Below are positions 32,915 to 43,700 of a stretch of DNA of 64,000 bases, piece by piece. The stretch spans positions 1 through 64,000 of the forward strand of contig JAOCPU010000090.1 in assembly GCA_035772785.1 (NCBI GenBank). Direction: 5' to 3'. This DNA comes from Phlebiopsis flavidoalba. Its lineage: Eukaryota > Basidiomycota > Agaricomycetes > Polyporales > Phanerochaetaceae. The notes under the pieces are model-generated. The model worked only from the letters and a program-made list of their open reading frames with translations. It did no database searches and was not told the DNA's origin. How positions within the stretch are numbered: position 1 is the first letter of the stretch; each line of letters opens with the position of its first letter. Position numbers and translations under genes: made by a program.

Positions 32915-33999
32915 TGTTGGCGCGTGGACCTCAAAGACCCTTCTTTTTGGGGTATATTCCTTAGAACTCTCTGCAGGTGCACACCACGCGGTGACGAGCG
33001 CGGTGCCGGCTGTTTTGTCCGTGATTGCATAGTATGCTGTAAAGTGTATCTGACAAGCCAACTTCTCGACTGGCTTGTTGGATACATCATTGACTCTACG
33101 CCATGTCGTGGGCGACGACGCGTCAGAAGGGGGCGACGTGCTACGCGATAGCATTCCATCAGTCATGCGGCCGAGAACGCGACGTGTCCCGCCGATACAC
33201 ACTCGCGACTGGGTACGCCAAGTCGCCCTTGCCAGGCAGCGCCGAGGCAGCGCCCCCGAAATGCGCGCCCGATTTCCCGACGCGTAGGCGCCTCGTTCAA
33301 CGTGGAGACTGCTTGCCCCAGCGCGGGTCGTCATTGCCCCGAATGCCAATCCTGGCGGCCGTTTGCAGGGCGGTGCCCCCTGCGCTGACGAGGGCATTGT
33401 CATTTCGAGCTCCTCCGCGCAAGGCCCAGAAGGCCGTGGACTGCGTCGGCCCAATCAGCATCAGACGTTCTGTTGTCGTCGCCCCCTTGCCCTGCTCCTC
33501 TCCGCGACCCCGCCGGGCTCCCCATGGGCCAGCCTGCGCGCAACCACCGCGGCGCAGTCCAGCGCAGCCACGGCCGTGCGCGCGCGACAGGCGAAAGTGA
33601 ACAGGGGGATCCGCAAAGTGAGGAACAAGGCTCAGTGCTATCCGCATTGGGGCGGTCTGCCCAGGGAGTGCGCAAATTGATCATACACGTTGCAGGGATC
33701 TGTGAGTGTCGATGTCAGGAATCTGGGGTAGGTATGTATCCGGGAGGAGATCTCACTTTACTCAGGCATGCCTTCCTAGAACAGCAGGAAGCATGATCAC
33801 TGGCACAATTGGTAGTGTTGCCATGGGGTGGAGACGGAGGCCTCTGGAGTGCTCGGCCATCGTCGGCATGTCACTCTAGAGGTCTCCAGCAGGACACATG
33901 TCAGTCTCCGGAGTTCTCTGGAGAGACTCAGAGCAAGAAGCTGTCTGCGCAAGATAAGAGATACTGACCGAGCTCAATAGTACAAGTTGCCAGATTTCA
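32915..33999. other. GC-rich, unassigned
   Basis: Open frames of 90-187 codons overlap on both strands at 32884-33800. A plus-strand piece (KVNRGIRKVRNKAQCYPHWG, about 33595-33655) looks somewhat protein-like, but no family or splice pattern emerges. Around 33830-33930 there are repeated GGAGTTCTCTGGAGA-like words. No gene is called. Confidence 0.35.
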
Positions 34000-34420
34000 C
34001 AAAAGATTCATATACACCAGGTGCAAAAATGGCAAAGAAATATGAATAATAAAGACAACAGTAGTCTCAACATTGCTTGCCACACTGCAGCCACACTGCA
34101 TAGTTTCTGATGAGCTCAAGCAGCTCATTGAATTTATCTGTCCCTGCAAGGCAGTCACTGTCATTTTGCAGAACCTCTGGAACTGAAGGTTCTTTCTTAT
34201 TAGCGATCCAATCATCTGCAAGAGAAAGTCAAATACTGAATCTCAAAATCTGTAGCTTTTCTGTGAAGGTGTGAGATAGGTTTGATTTTTGTAAAATGCT
34301 AATCTCCTTGCTTGATGAGAAAGCCTGCTCGCACAGGACAGAAATGGCTTGTACAGCCAGTACGTCAACTGCAACCACAAAGATTTGAGGGAAAAACATG
34401 CTGGCTTTGCTCAAAATTGC
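34000..34420 (-). pseudogene. hAT transposase C-terminal dimerisation domain, relic
   Basis: Reading right to left, FFPQIFVVAVDVLAVQAISV, then LCEQAFSSSKE and KLQILRFSI match the hAT C-terminal dimerisation region (the VLAVQAS-S-CER-FSSSKET pattern of basidiomycete hATs). A short intron near 34215-34230 leads to DWIANKKEPSVPEVLQND and KFNELLELIRNYAV, the usual tail. The conserved Arg of the CER motif is replaced by Gln here. Upstream catalytic parts are absent, so this is a fragment. It is of a different hAT lineage from the relic at 55.5-62.3 kb, whose motif reads ASIDVERAFSHGGL. Confidence 0.8.
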
Positions 34421-34854
34421 TTAGTACTCATATACTAGACAGCAATTGAAGACAAATTACCTCCCAGTATGCAATAAGGCCAATCAGAACTAAGCCATGA
34501 TTTATAAACGATCTCATTGTTAACAAAGAGACCTTCTGCCTTATGAGTCATAATTCTGTATCTCTTCTGGTGAAGCACAGTCTGGGCTGGGCCAGAAAGC
34601 CAGGGCTTGTGTTAGGCTTCAGAGGGCTTTGTGCTCATTAGTGAGCAAAGCCCAGCCTTAAGCCTTCAATAGGGCCAGGCAGGTGCAGGTGCAGGCTTGA
34701 GCCCAGGCTTTGAAGTAATATTATAATGTCAGTAAAAGAGCTTGAGGAAAGTGCCAGAAAATACTAAACATGCTCTCATTACTCATGCAAACTAGCTTCA
34801 AGCACTTCCATAGGATGTAACGAGTACTGTGGGTTACCAACCTTAACAATGGGG
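34421..34854. other. Unassigned, with an AGCCCAGGCTT-type repeat
   Basis: About 34566-34715 is rich in GGGCTGGGCC, GCCAGGGCTTG and GAGCCCAGGCTTTGA and resembles 38029-38180 (AGCCCAGGCTCAAAGGCTT, GGGCCCAGCCTGC). Both look like small inverted-repeat elements of one family, but I could not fix their ends or a target duplication. Confidence 0.4.
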
Positions 34855-35370
34855 TGTCACAACTAAGGGCCCAAGCGTGAGAGCGAGGACGATAGCAGCC
34901 GGTGACACGGTCTCGACAGACTATCAAGTGGAACGAGGGGGGCTAGGGGCGAGTGTGTGTGTGTGTGTGTGTGTGAGCGACGACGCCAACGGCGACAGCG
35001 AACTGTTTGTAGGCTGAGGACCAAGAGGTCGAAACTGAGGTCCCCAGGTAGAGTGCTGCCAGTACTTATACTACTACAGAGTCTATTTCAAATGCACAGC
35101 CGAGGCTGACGAAGCATGTCCGAGGCTGAGTCATTGTACACTACTAAGGCTGAGTAATCCGCTGACTGATGAGTCACGTGCTCGATGACGTCATAGTTCT
35201 CGAACCTTCCAGCACCTTCCATGTCACGTGACCAGTCTGACTAATACTACAATACGACAAGGAATTCGAATATGTCTTTGGGGAATTAAGCGTTGTTCAT
35301 GGCACAACCGCGCTCGATATGAGACGCCCCTAACCGTTTGAGCGCTGTTCTCTTTAGCAAACTCGTGACA
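34855..35370. mobile_element. Probable solo LTR (Ty3/Gypsy-like), 516 bp
   Basis: The segment begins TGTCACAACT and ends TCGTGACA, giving the TG...CA borders and inverted TGTCAC/GTGACA ends common in fungal LTRs. Flanking pentanucleotides are TGGGG on the left and TGGAG on the right, a 4-of-5 match to a target duplication. It has no coding capacity, holds a (TG)n run at about 34954-34974, and no internal retroelement sequence lies beside it. The imperfect duplication keeps confidence moderate. Confidence 0.55.
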
Positions 35371-35788
35371 TGGAGGATATGATGTGTGATACCTACAAAT
35401 GCACTGGCGACAGCAATGGCAGGCCCAATGACCTGTTCCGATTCCCTTGGAATCGGTTAACAGCTTCTCCATGGTCTACACGTGACCTTAAGAAATTTCC
35501 TGAAAAATCCCCCCATCAATTAATAATGAACAAACAATCACACGTGGCTGCATTTCTCCGAGCCACAGCCCGGCGCTAAGCGCCAGAGCGGGCTGTTTGC
35601 AGTGTCATTTTATACAGTTCAAGTGGGGGGAGAAGATAAACAGCAAGGCATATGCCCCAAGGATTGTGAGGTGGTGTGTAGCTACGCGGGGACGAAAAAG
35701 TGGGGTTTAAATGAGATGTCAAGATCTCTACAGAGTACTTAAACCTAGAGAAATGTGCATAAGGAAAGTGGACAAGGTGATAGCTTGC
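35371..35788. other. Unassigned
   Basis: No gene or repeat recognised. A 69-codon plus frame at 35370-35579 has no motif. Confidence 0.35.
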
Positions 35789-36575
35789 TAGTGATAGGCA
35801 GGGGGTAAGGGTAACCCTTGAGGGTCGAGGGTAAGGGTCCAGAGGGTAAGGGTAAGGGTTGGCAAAATTGGACCCTTGAACCCTTCGAGCCGGGGGGGGG
35901 GGTACAGCAGACCTATCAGTAGTGAAGGACATGGGTAGAACCATGGGTATCCTGGAGCCTACCCCTACCCATACCCACCAAAACCCATACCCACTGTCAT
36001 GGGTGTGGGTTTTTGAAGGGTACAGGTGGGTATGGGTAAGAACCATGGGTTTGGACCATAAATCACTATAAAACACAAGGTAGGCATGTCATACAAGTTG
36101 TAGAATACATACCAGGCATGTATAATGCTGCATAGAGCAATAGTACAATGCTCAATGATGTGATTGTGATGTTTCCTTATCAAAATACAGAACATTCCAC
36201 CAAATATTGCACTGCTGATGTCAGGTGGTGGGTTTTTCGTGGGTACCGTGGGTTTTGGGATGGCTACCCCCACCCATACCCATAGGTACCCATACCCACA
36301 ACCCACGTAGGTTACCCATACCCATGTCCTTCACTACCTATCAGTCATACAAAGTTATTGGTTCAGCAATGTGTTTCTGACATTCTTTCATACCTTCAGA
36401 GCATATTGTAAGTGTATATAAGCTCTTTACACTTTGTTACATGTGCTCCAACACTGTATACAGCCAAGGGTCTGCAGCCAAACCCTTATCCTTACCTTTA
36501 GTGGAGGGTAAGGATTTAGAAGGGTAAGGGTAAGGGTCTAGGAAAAAAGGGGGGGTATACCCTTGCCAATCACTA
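35789..36575. mobile_element. hAT-type MITE (outer) with another MITE nested inside
   Basis: The ends are TAGTGATAGGCAGGGGGTAA and, reverse-complemented, TAGTGATTGGCAAGGGTATA. It is flanked by exact TAGCTTGC duplications (35781-35788 and 36576-36583), 8 bp as for hAT elements. The body is rich in GGGTAAGGGT and ACCCTTGAACCC. Without the inner element and its duplication it would be 362 bp. It has no coding capacity and must have been moved by a transposase encoded elsewhere. Confidence 0.9.
35920..36336. mobile_element. hAT-type MITE (inner), 417 bp
   Basis: The termini TAGTGAAGGACATGGGTAGA and (reverse complement of the right end) TAGTGAAGGACATGGGTATG are flanked by exact CCTATCAG at 35912-35919 and 36337-36344. 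The arms are rich in GGGTATGGGT. The A/T-rich centre is shared, in the opposite orientation, with the copy at 36960-37377. Confidence 0.93.
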
Positions 36576-36705
36576 TAGCTTGCTCACTGTGTCTGCAGGA
36601 TGAAGTGGGGTGAAAGGAAGGAGTGCACTCACTGGAAATGCCAACAGACGACACTATTTAACCACTGAACTATACAGTTATGATGAGTCATCATGATTAC
36701 GTTGA

Positions 36706-36779
36706 CATTTTATGGCCGAGCTTCCTTAAAAGGCTATTTGTGCATTTTATGGCTGAGCTTCCTTAAAAGGCTATTTTGG
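36706..36779. repeat. Two tandem 37-bp units
   Basis: CATTTTATGGC and GAGCTTCCTTAAAAGGCTAT recur with a 37-bp period, with one C/T difference. Nothing similar is seen elsewhere in the window. Confidence 0.9.
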
Positions 36780-36959
36780 GGTAACGCTAAACCACTGGAA
36801 CTTAATAAGTAGAACAGACTACCTGGTGTGTACCACCTGTACAAAGGGTTAAGGTCACAGAATATATATATTGGGATTTGGGTTGCATGGTTTGTTGTCA
36901 CGGAGGGCACACGGCGCACACACGAGCTGAGCGCAGCTCGGCAAGGAGTGCGCTGTGTG

Positions 36960-37377
36960 TAGTGAAGGATATGGGTATGGGTAACCCACGTGGGTTGTGG
37001 ATATGGGTACCTATGGGTATGGGTAGGGGTAGCCATCCCAAAACCCACGATACCCACCAAAAAACCCACCACTTGACATCAGCAGTGTGATACTTGGTGG
37101 AATATTCTGTATTTTGATAGAAAACATTATAAAACACATTGTTGAGCATTGTACTATTGCTCTATGCAGTGTTATACATGTCTGGTATATATTCTATGAC
37201 TTGTATGACATGCCTACCTTGTGTTTTATAGTGATTTATAGTCCAAACCCATGGTTCTTACCCATACCCACCTGTACCCTTCAACAACCCACACCCATGG
37301 CAGTGGGTATGGGTTTTGGTGGGTATAGGTAGGGGTAGGCTCTGAGATACCCATGGTTCTGCCCATGTCTTTCACTA
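36960..37377. mobile_element. hAT-type MITE, 418 bp, inverted relative to the copy at 35920
   Basis: The ends TAGTGAAGGATATGGGTATG and (reverse complement of the right end) TAGTGAAAGACATGGGCAGA are flanked by exact GCTGTGTG at 36952-36959 and 37378-37385. The centre (ATTGTACTATTGCTCTATGC, ATGACATGCCTACCTTGTG) is the reverse complement of the centre of the 35920-36336 element. It is inserted into a TGTCAC-rich repeat that recurs at 63.5 kb. Confidence 0.93.
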
Positions 37378-37385
37378 GCTGTGTG

Positions 37386-37530
37386 TATCACAAATTCGTG
37401 ACTTTTACAACGCACGTAAAGGCGCCCGTCACACAGCGGCGGCAGGTGTCTGTGACAAACGACAATTTGGGGCACCTTGTGCCATTGTGTGACAGCTATT
37501 TAGGTCGAGATTGTACACTAGTATGAATCT
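37386..37530 (-). repeat. TGTCAC-rich repeat family, copy 1 (partial)
   Basis: Read on the minus strand, this starts near GTGTACAATCTCGACCTAAA and runs through GGCACAAGG, AAATTGTCGTTTGTCACAGA and GCCGCCGCTGTGTGACGG, matching 63467-63600 (TGTACAATTTCGACCTAAAC, AAAATTGTTGTTC, GCCGCCGCTGTGTAACAGG). The MITE at 36960-37377 interrupts it, so part of the copy may continue left of 36952. A related end (CATGTGACATTCTTTCAGGT) lies near 37770. Confidence 0.65.
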
Positions 37531-38748
37531 CTTCCACCACTATAAATCTGTGCTATTGCTTTTAGATTAGAATTGGGGAATCGGTGTTGCGCGCACAGCC
37601 GACGACCCCAAATGACAATGACCAACACCGACGGGTGCCACATCCGCGCTGCAGGTGTGAAAAACTCCGACACATTAGCGCTGCCAAAAACAGCATGTCA
37701 CATAGCTGTGGCGAGGTCTGTGACCTGTGACAGGGACTGAGAAACAACAGTTTTGCGGCCCTCATAACATGTGACATTCTTTCAGGTCGATAACTTACAG
37801 TACCAAAGACTACTCACCGCCACTCAACGGCTGGTGCAGAGTGCTTAGAAAGCATGATGACACAAGCAGTACTGTGACCAACAGCACAACAAAAGCTGTG
37901 ACTGATCTTCTACACCTTTTTATGAGATGTCTGTATAGCACCGAGAGGGTCTATACATTGTAATTAGTAACTTCATCAAATCATCAATGAATTCATTACA
38001 TTAAACTTACTTGCTATAAGAAGCCCAGGCTCAAAGGCTTGGAACAGCCAGGCTTGACATCAAGCCTAGTCCTAAGCCTTTGGGAGCTCTATTCAAGGCT
38101 TTGTTAAGCTCAGGCTAGCGGCCCAAGGCCGGGGCAGTGCAGTTGCTCAGGGCTTTGGAATTGGGCCCAGCCTGCACATTACTAATCTTTTCATTGACTG
38201 TGTTTCTGTTTCCCTTGTGCAAATAACTCTTGCACTTTTTGGGAGCCAAGACTGGTGGTAAAAGATAGCAAGTCACTGGTGCTCCAGACTTGAATATCAG
38301 TGCACAAGCGCAAGCACCCTATTGGCCTTCTGTTCACTGTTAGCCGTTATTTATGATAGCAACGGTTCCCCACCTTTTTGTCTTGCACAAGGACCCCTTT
38401 GGGAGCTTTTGATAGACTATTTTCTTTGCTCAACACTCTAGATGGCATCAACCTCTCTCCAATCTTGGTGCAATGTGATCATGCATACTGAGCTCTGAAT
38501 CCACCACTAGATACTTGGATGACACTTTAAGAGCATCGGGGACAGCCAGGGAGGTACACACAGCTGCCGGTACAAGATCCAGCCTCCTGTAAGACAAACA
38601 AGCCATGTAGGCTTAAAAGCACAGGATGAGTACAATTACCACTTTGCAGTCTTCACATACCTATCCCTAGCCAAGCTCGCTTGTGTGTGTATGTGCAATG
38701 CATATGCAAAGTCAGCAGGCATTGTCTGTCATGCTAGCCGCTATGCCT
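37531..38748. other. Unassigned repeat-like DNA
   Basis: It contains GTCACA/TGTGAC-rich DNA up to about 37800 and a second AGCCCAGGCTT-type repeat at 38029-38180. No gene is recognised. The left boundary of the LINE described next is not sharply defined and could lie anywhere in the last few hundred bases. Confidence 0.35.
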
Positions 38749-40791
38749 CTATCTTTCCCTCGAGCTCCTTCTTGTGAAGGCGGAGCTTGAAGCACTTGCA
38801 TTCCCGGTCAAACGGGCCGTGTCCTGCCCCCTTGTCGCCGCAGTTCCTACAGAAGGCGTGGTGAGGTCTGCATACCGTGTCCGGCACAGCCATCTCGCCG
38901 TTGTCTTCGCGCCACTTGCGGCATTCCTGGTGGGAACACCATAACCTAGGATCCGCGCGTTAGCGGACATTGTAGCCAGCATGCCCGGGATCGGTACGCA
39001 CCTATGACGGTCCGTGGCATGAGCCGGCATGGAGCAAATGCGGCAGACGACTTTGTCATTGCCTTTGCAGTTCCACGCGTCGTGTCCCCACTCTCCGCAG
39101 CGTGGACACTGATGAACTGGCTCGACCAGGGGAAGACGCTGGATGCGGTAGTTGTTGTTGAACAGCTTGATAGCTCCGTTCGAAACCAGGCGTCCGGAGA
39201 AACTTGGCATCCTTGTCATCGCGTACCGCGAAGACCAGTGTGACATAGTCAGTCGGACCGGATTGAAGCTGAACCTTCATGTGAGTAGTGTTTTAGGGTC
39301 CGGTCTCAGGACCGCCTTAGGACCGGGACTCGGACTGAGACTGGACTGCCTGGGACCGCTTGCCAGTCCTGGTCCAAGGTGGTCCGGTCACAGTCCTAGG
39401 TCCTGGTCCTGTCTAATGTGCTGATTGACTAGGACTGGCAAGACTGGTCCTAGACTGGTCATGGACTGGTCCTCATTCAGCTACCTGGAACTGCTTATAA
39501 CATGGCATAACCAGCTTTCCTAGGTAGAAAGACCTCCTTTCAGGTGACTTGGAGCCTTTTAAAACTCAAATTTCACATGTTGTATGATATGTATTACCAT
39601 TGGACACTCTTCTACATAACTAAAACTGCTATAAGATATGATGCCAGTTCTCTTTTGTCTATCATTATAGCTGATACATATGCTGCTGTCATGTTATAAT
39701 GTATATGTCCATGTACTAATAGCAATTCTTTTGAGGAAAAACATAGTTTTAGCCTGCAAACAGTGAGATATGGTAGAAAAGACTGGTCTGAACCGGTCAC
39801 AGACCAGTCTGGACCGACAGCAGTCCCAGACCAGTCTGAACCAGTCCAGGACTGCTGTAGGACCATATAAGGACCAGGACTGCAGTCCTTGGTCCGGTCC
39901 TGAGCATACTGGTCCCGGTCCTAAGGCAGTCTCAGTCCTGGTCCTAGCAAAATGGGTCAAAGGACCGGGACCGGACCGGACCCTAAAACACTACATGTGA
40001 GGGACCTCGTCGGGGTGAAGAACTTTTTGTCCCAAGACCAAAGATTAAAGAAGAAGCGACTCGCGGAGGCCAGGGGTGTGCCTTTCTGGAGTTCCTCGTA
40101 TGCATCAGTGACCTCGAAGCGTCGTTCGCCATTGGCTGTAAACGGCGACATGCCCTTGATTTGCATCCGGGCTACTGCCACGGCGCGGTTTACCGTTGGC
40201 CAAGTTAGCGCTTTCGCCTCCTCGGAACCGGGGTGCACTCCCATGAAGAGCGTGCTATATGCCTCGAGGGCTTCCAAGAAGTCGTCGTCGGGGCGGACGT
40301 TGAGCCAGATGTCAAAGGAGACCAAGTGGTCGTGGAGGTGGACCTTCACAACCTCGATGTCCTTGAATGAGTAAAGCGCAGCTACCTCCCGGACCACGTC
40401 ACGGGCCAGTTGGAGGGGGTCCTCGACCGACGTCTGTAGCCACGTTAACTTCGCCAGTGGCGAGTATATGCGGGCGATCTTGACGTGGTCCTTGGGGAGA
40501 GTGAGATGGGGGGGGTGGTACCGGGTGGGAGGCGAGGAAGCAGCGGCAGCCGCTGCTGTGCCATGAGCGCCCTTAGCGAGCGACTCTTTCGTCTGTGCGT
40601 GAAGCGCGCCCTTGGCACGAGACTTCGGGCCTCGAGCTGCTGCTTCTGGTCGAGTACTCCTTGTGTGAGTGTAGTCTGAGCGGCAGCAGACCGCGTAGGT
40701 CTGGCCCTTTGGGGTCCGATGGGATGGCGGTGACCACACCCATCATCTGTTGGTCCGGACGCGGCGCTGGGTTAGCATAGCCATGGCTCAA
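38749..40791 (-). pseudogene. LINE ORF1-like protein with zinc knuckles
   Basis: Starting near 40791 (MSHGYANPAPRPDQQMMG) the minus strand encodes a Gag-like RNA-binding protein. After a low-complexity part come LARDVVREVAALYSFKDIEV, DHLVSFDIWLNVRPDDDFLE and VNRAVAVARMQIKGMSPFTA (40110-40480), then the MITE at 39286-39993, then KVQLQSGPTDYVTLVFAVRD, AIKLFNNNYRIQRLPLVEP and the knuckles CPRCGEWGHDAWNC (C-x2-C-x4-H-x4-C) and CRICSMPAHATDRHRC (38990-39110). This protein is expected to coat the LINE RNA. Frame changes are present near 40700, 40025 and 39200, and the last residues before 38749 are uncertain. Confidence 0.75.
39286..39993. mobile_element. hAT-type MITE, 708 bp, inserted in LINE ORF1
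   Basis: Both ends carry the identical 20-bp inverted repeat TAGTGTTTTAGGGTCCGGTC. The flanks are an exact 8-bp duplication CATGTGAG (39278-39285 and 39994-40001). The arms consist of GGACCGG and CCAGTCC words in many variants; the centre is A/T-rich and non-coding. Removing the element and one duplication copy leaves ORF1 coding sequence on both sides adjacent. Confidence 0.95.
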
Positions 40792-43700
40792 GTCCCACGC
40801 ATGGGGATCATGCGACGCTCAAAAACAGTGCAGCTGGCAAATACGACCCGACGCCCCAGGACTACCCTGGGCGAAGCGGGCCGAGAAACGACGCGAGCAA
40901 GCCAATGCCGCGATGGCCGGGCCCATCCAACGAGGGAGCGGCAGGTCCCTCAGGATTCAACCACCCAGAGGACATTGCGATGGACAAAGGGTCCCCCGAG
41001 GCTAGGAGGCAGATCCCGGAAGCTGGGGAACCCTATGACGCTGTACGTACATCCTCGTTCGTACCGCGTGCCCTGTAGGGGCTCCACACTCGTACTTAAG
41101 TGCGAGTCCTCACCGTATACATCCCGTACCTTGTATGTATAACACAACCAATGCATCGACGCCCCGAAGTGGGGCGAGTAGTGTCAGATCTCAGAGCGTG
41201 AACAAAAGCGAATCGTCGTCCGATGAGCAAGAGGCACGCCAACGACCACATTCGGGGGACAACGACCGAACCGACAACGAAGTCTGTTCAATGGCCAATC
41301 GGTGGAAGAGGTAGCACAGCTCTACCTCGAAGCTCAATTGGATGATGAGGTTTTCGATGAGAACGTTGAGGAGCTCCTTGGTGACGACAACGAGGACGTG
41401 GAGGACCTCGCTGAGCTGGCACCGGCGCTGGACCTTCAGGCTCTGCAGGTGGCGGCATACGCTCGACATGCTGGACAGATCGCGGATGTGAATGCGGAGG
41501 ACAACCAAAGGCGATTTGCGCCAGAGGCCCCCGCCGACCCTCCGTTCGAACGGGAGCCTACTGGCCTCCGTGTTGTGGTTTCCTTTAATGCACAAAAGGC
41601 CCGCCACAATATGCAATTGTTCCTCGAGACACGCATATTGACACAGTCGATGTGGTATGCTTCCAAGAACCGGCCTACGGGTTTGTCAAAAAAGTAGCGT
41701 CTTCCAACGATAAAGACGGGGACCGACTATTTTGGGCACTATTGCTCACAGACACTTCGTGCTCCTCGGAGCAGCGTCGGAGAAATCTCGCGTGGTGATA
41801 GCGATTCACCGCAAGTGGCGCCATCTGAGCCCACGCATTAGAACGGATGTGGTGTAAAAACACCCGGACATTATGTGTATGAGTCTTACGACCCCCACCA
41901 GGGACATCACATTCCTTAACGTGTACAATAACTCCAAGACATTTGCGGCAGTCAAGTACTTGTGTGACCGTGCAGACTCTCTGCCCCCTATTACGTTCAT
42001 GTGCGGCGATTTCAATCTGCGACACCCCATGCGGGACAAAGCGGAACGATTGGGCAATCGACGCACACGCAACCTCCCAGCCTGCAAGGAATTAATCCAC
42101 CTCGCTGAAATAGAAATGCAACTAACCCTGCATAATAAGCCAGATGGCGCGTCCACTTGGGACACGAACGCTGAAGGCAGGAGATCTGGTGTCCTCGACC
42201 TAGTGTGGACTAGAGACGACGCCATGATGACGTGTGGGCAGAACCTGTCCGCACCGCAAAAGTCACCAGCGATCATACGCCGGTACACTTCTCAATCACC
42301 GCCGACGTTGATTCCACTCCTGAACCAACTATCAAGCGTGGCTCTAAAGCTGGAGCTGACTTTGTGAAAGACTGCCGCGCAGCAGTCGCTAACCTTCTGC
42401 CCCACTATGCTTCTCGCGAAGACGTAGAAGTGGCAGCCAATTTGCTGGACCAGGCCTTCTCTCAGGCCTGGACCACTCACGCAACCATCCCTAAGGTCAG
42501 CAAGCATTCCAAATCATGGTGGAATTCAGAATGCTCCGACCGCGCCAAAGAGCTGCGACAATCGCGGCTGGAGTTTGCAGGGATAAGACACAAGTGCACA
42601 GCGCTTAAACACTCCATCCGAGATGCCCGATTTCCTTCTGACGCCACCGCCCCCTAGCGGCTAGTGACGAAGTGATCGCAGACCTGGAAGTGCAGCTGTT
42701 AGACCTAAATAGAACCAGGACGCAGTGCGCTGACAAGGTCAAAGTGGATGGCAAGCGACTTAAGGGCGCCCCCAACCGAGCTAGAAGAGAGTTCTGCGAT
42801 GGAGTCATCAGAGCGACCCACACCATCGCGAGTGTGGGACAATGTTGCATGGACCCGCCCTCGTCAACTCAACGCCAACACAGGGTTTGACTGACGCGGA
42901 GGGCAAGCTGGTCACTTCAAGCGAAGGCATGGGCAGACTGTTCCAAGAACAGTTTACCCCTAGCAACGCTAGACCAGTTGACCCCTCAGTGCTGGATTGC
43001 CGTGCCCCCTCTGGAGGAACGCCCTTTCCCCGACGTGAATCACCGTGAAATAAAAGATGCTCTGTCTAAGACGAGCAATTTCTCGGCACCAGGCCCTGAT
43101 CACATTAGTTGGTTCTGGCTTCGGAGGATCCTCCGGGACGAATCCGAACCTGTAGGCGAACAGGAGGAGACAGACTTTGACGGAGACAACCCTATGGTGG
43201 CCCTCTCGAGGCTGTATACTGCCTGTGTGAGATGGGGAGTGCATCCCAAGCCATTCAAGGCATCTACCACAGACATTCTGACCAAGCCGAACCGCCCGGA
43301 CTATACAAAGGCTAAGGCTTACCGTCCGATCGTTACTACTCAACTGCATCGGCAAGCTGCTTGAGAAAGTGATTGCCCGCCGAATGCAATTTGATGGCCA
43401 AAAGTTTGGAGTGTTACACCCGTGTCAGTTTGGGGGCACGATACAACACTCCACCGTTGATGCCGGCGTACAGCTGGTGCACAATATCAAACAAGCGTGG
43501 AAGCAGGGAATGGACTCGTCGGCACTACTGCTCGATGTTGCCCAGTTCTTCCCCTCCATTAACCACGACATGTTGTCCCTGATCTTGAGAAGACAGGGCT
43601 TTAGCACCGAACTTTGCCTATACTTCGATGACTATCTTAAAGACCGACAAAAACACGGTTTCTGTTCAATGGGGCCCTCTTGGAGCCCATGGACTTCTCT

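Noticed and set aside
34953..34975. (TG)n run as a separate feature
   Set aside because: It lies inside the probable solo LTR and is mentioned there.
40740..40800. Bidirectional promoter serving ORF1 and ORF2 of the LINE
   Set aside because: Divergent ORFs suggested it, but a twin-priming inversion explains the layout without any promoter, and no promoter motif was seen.
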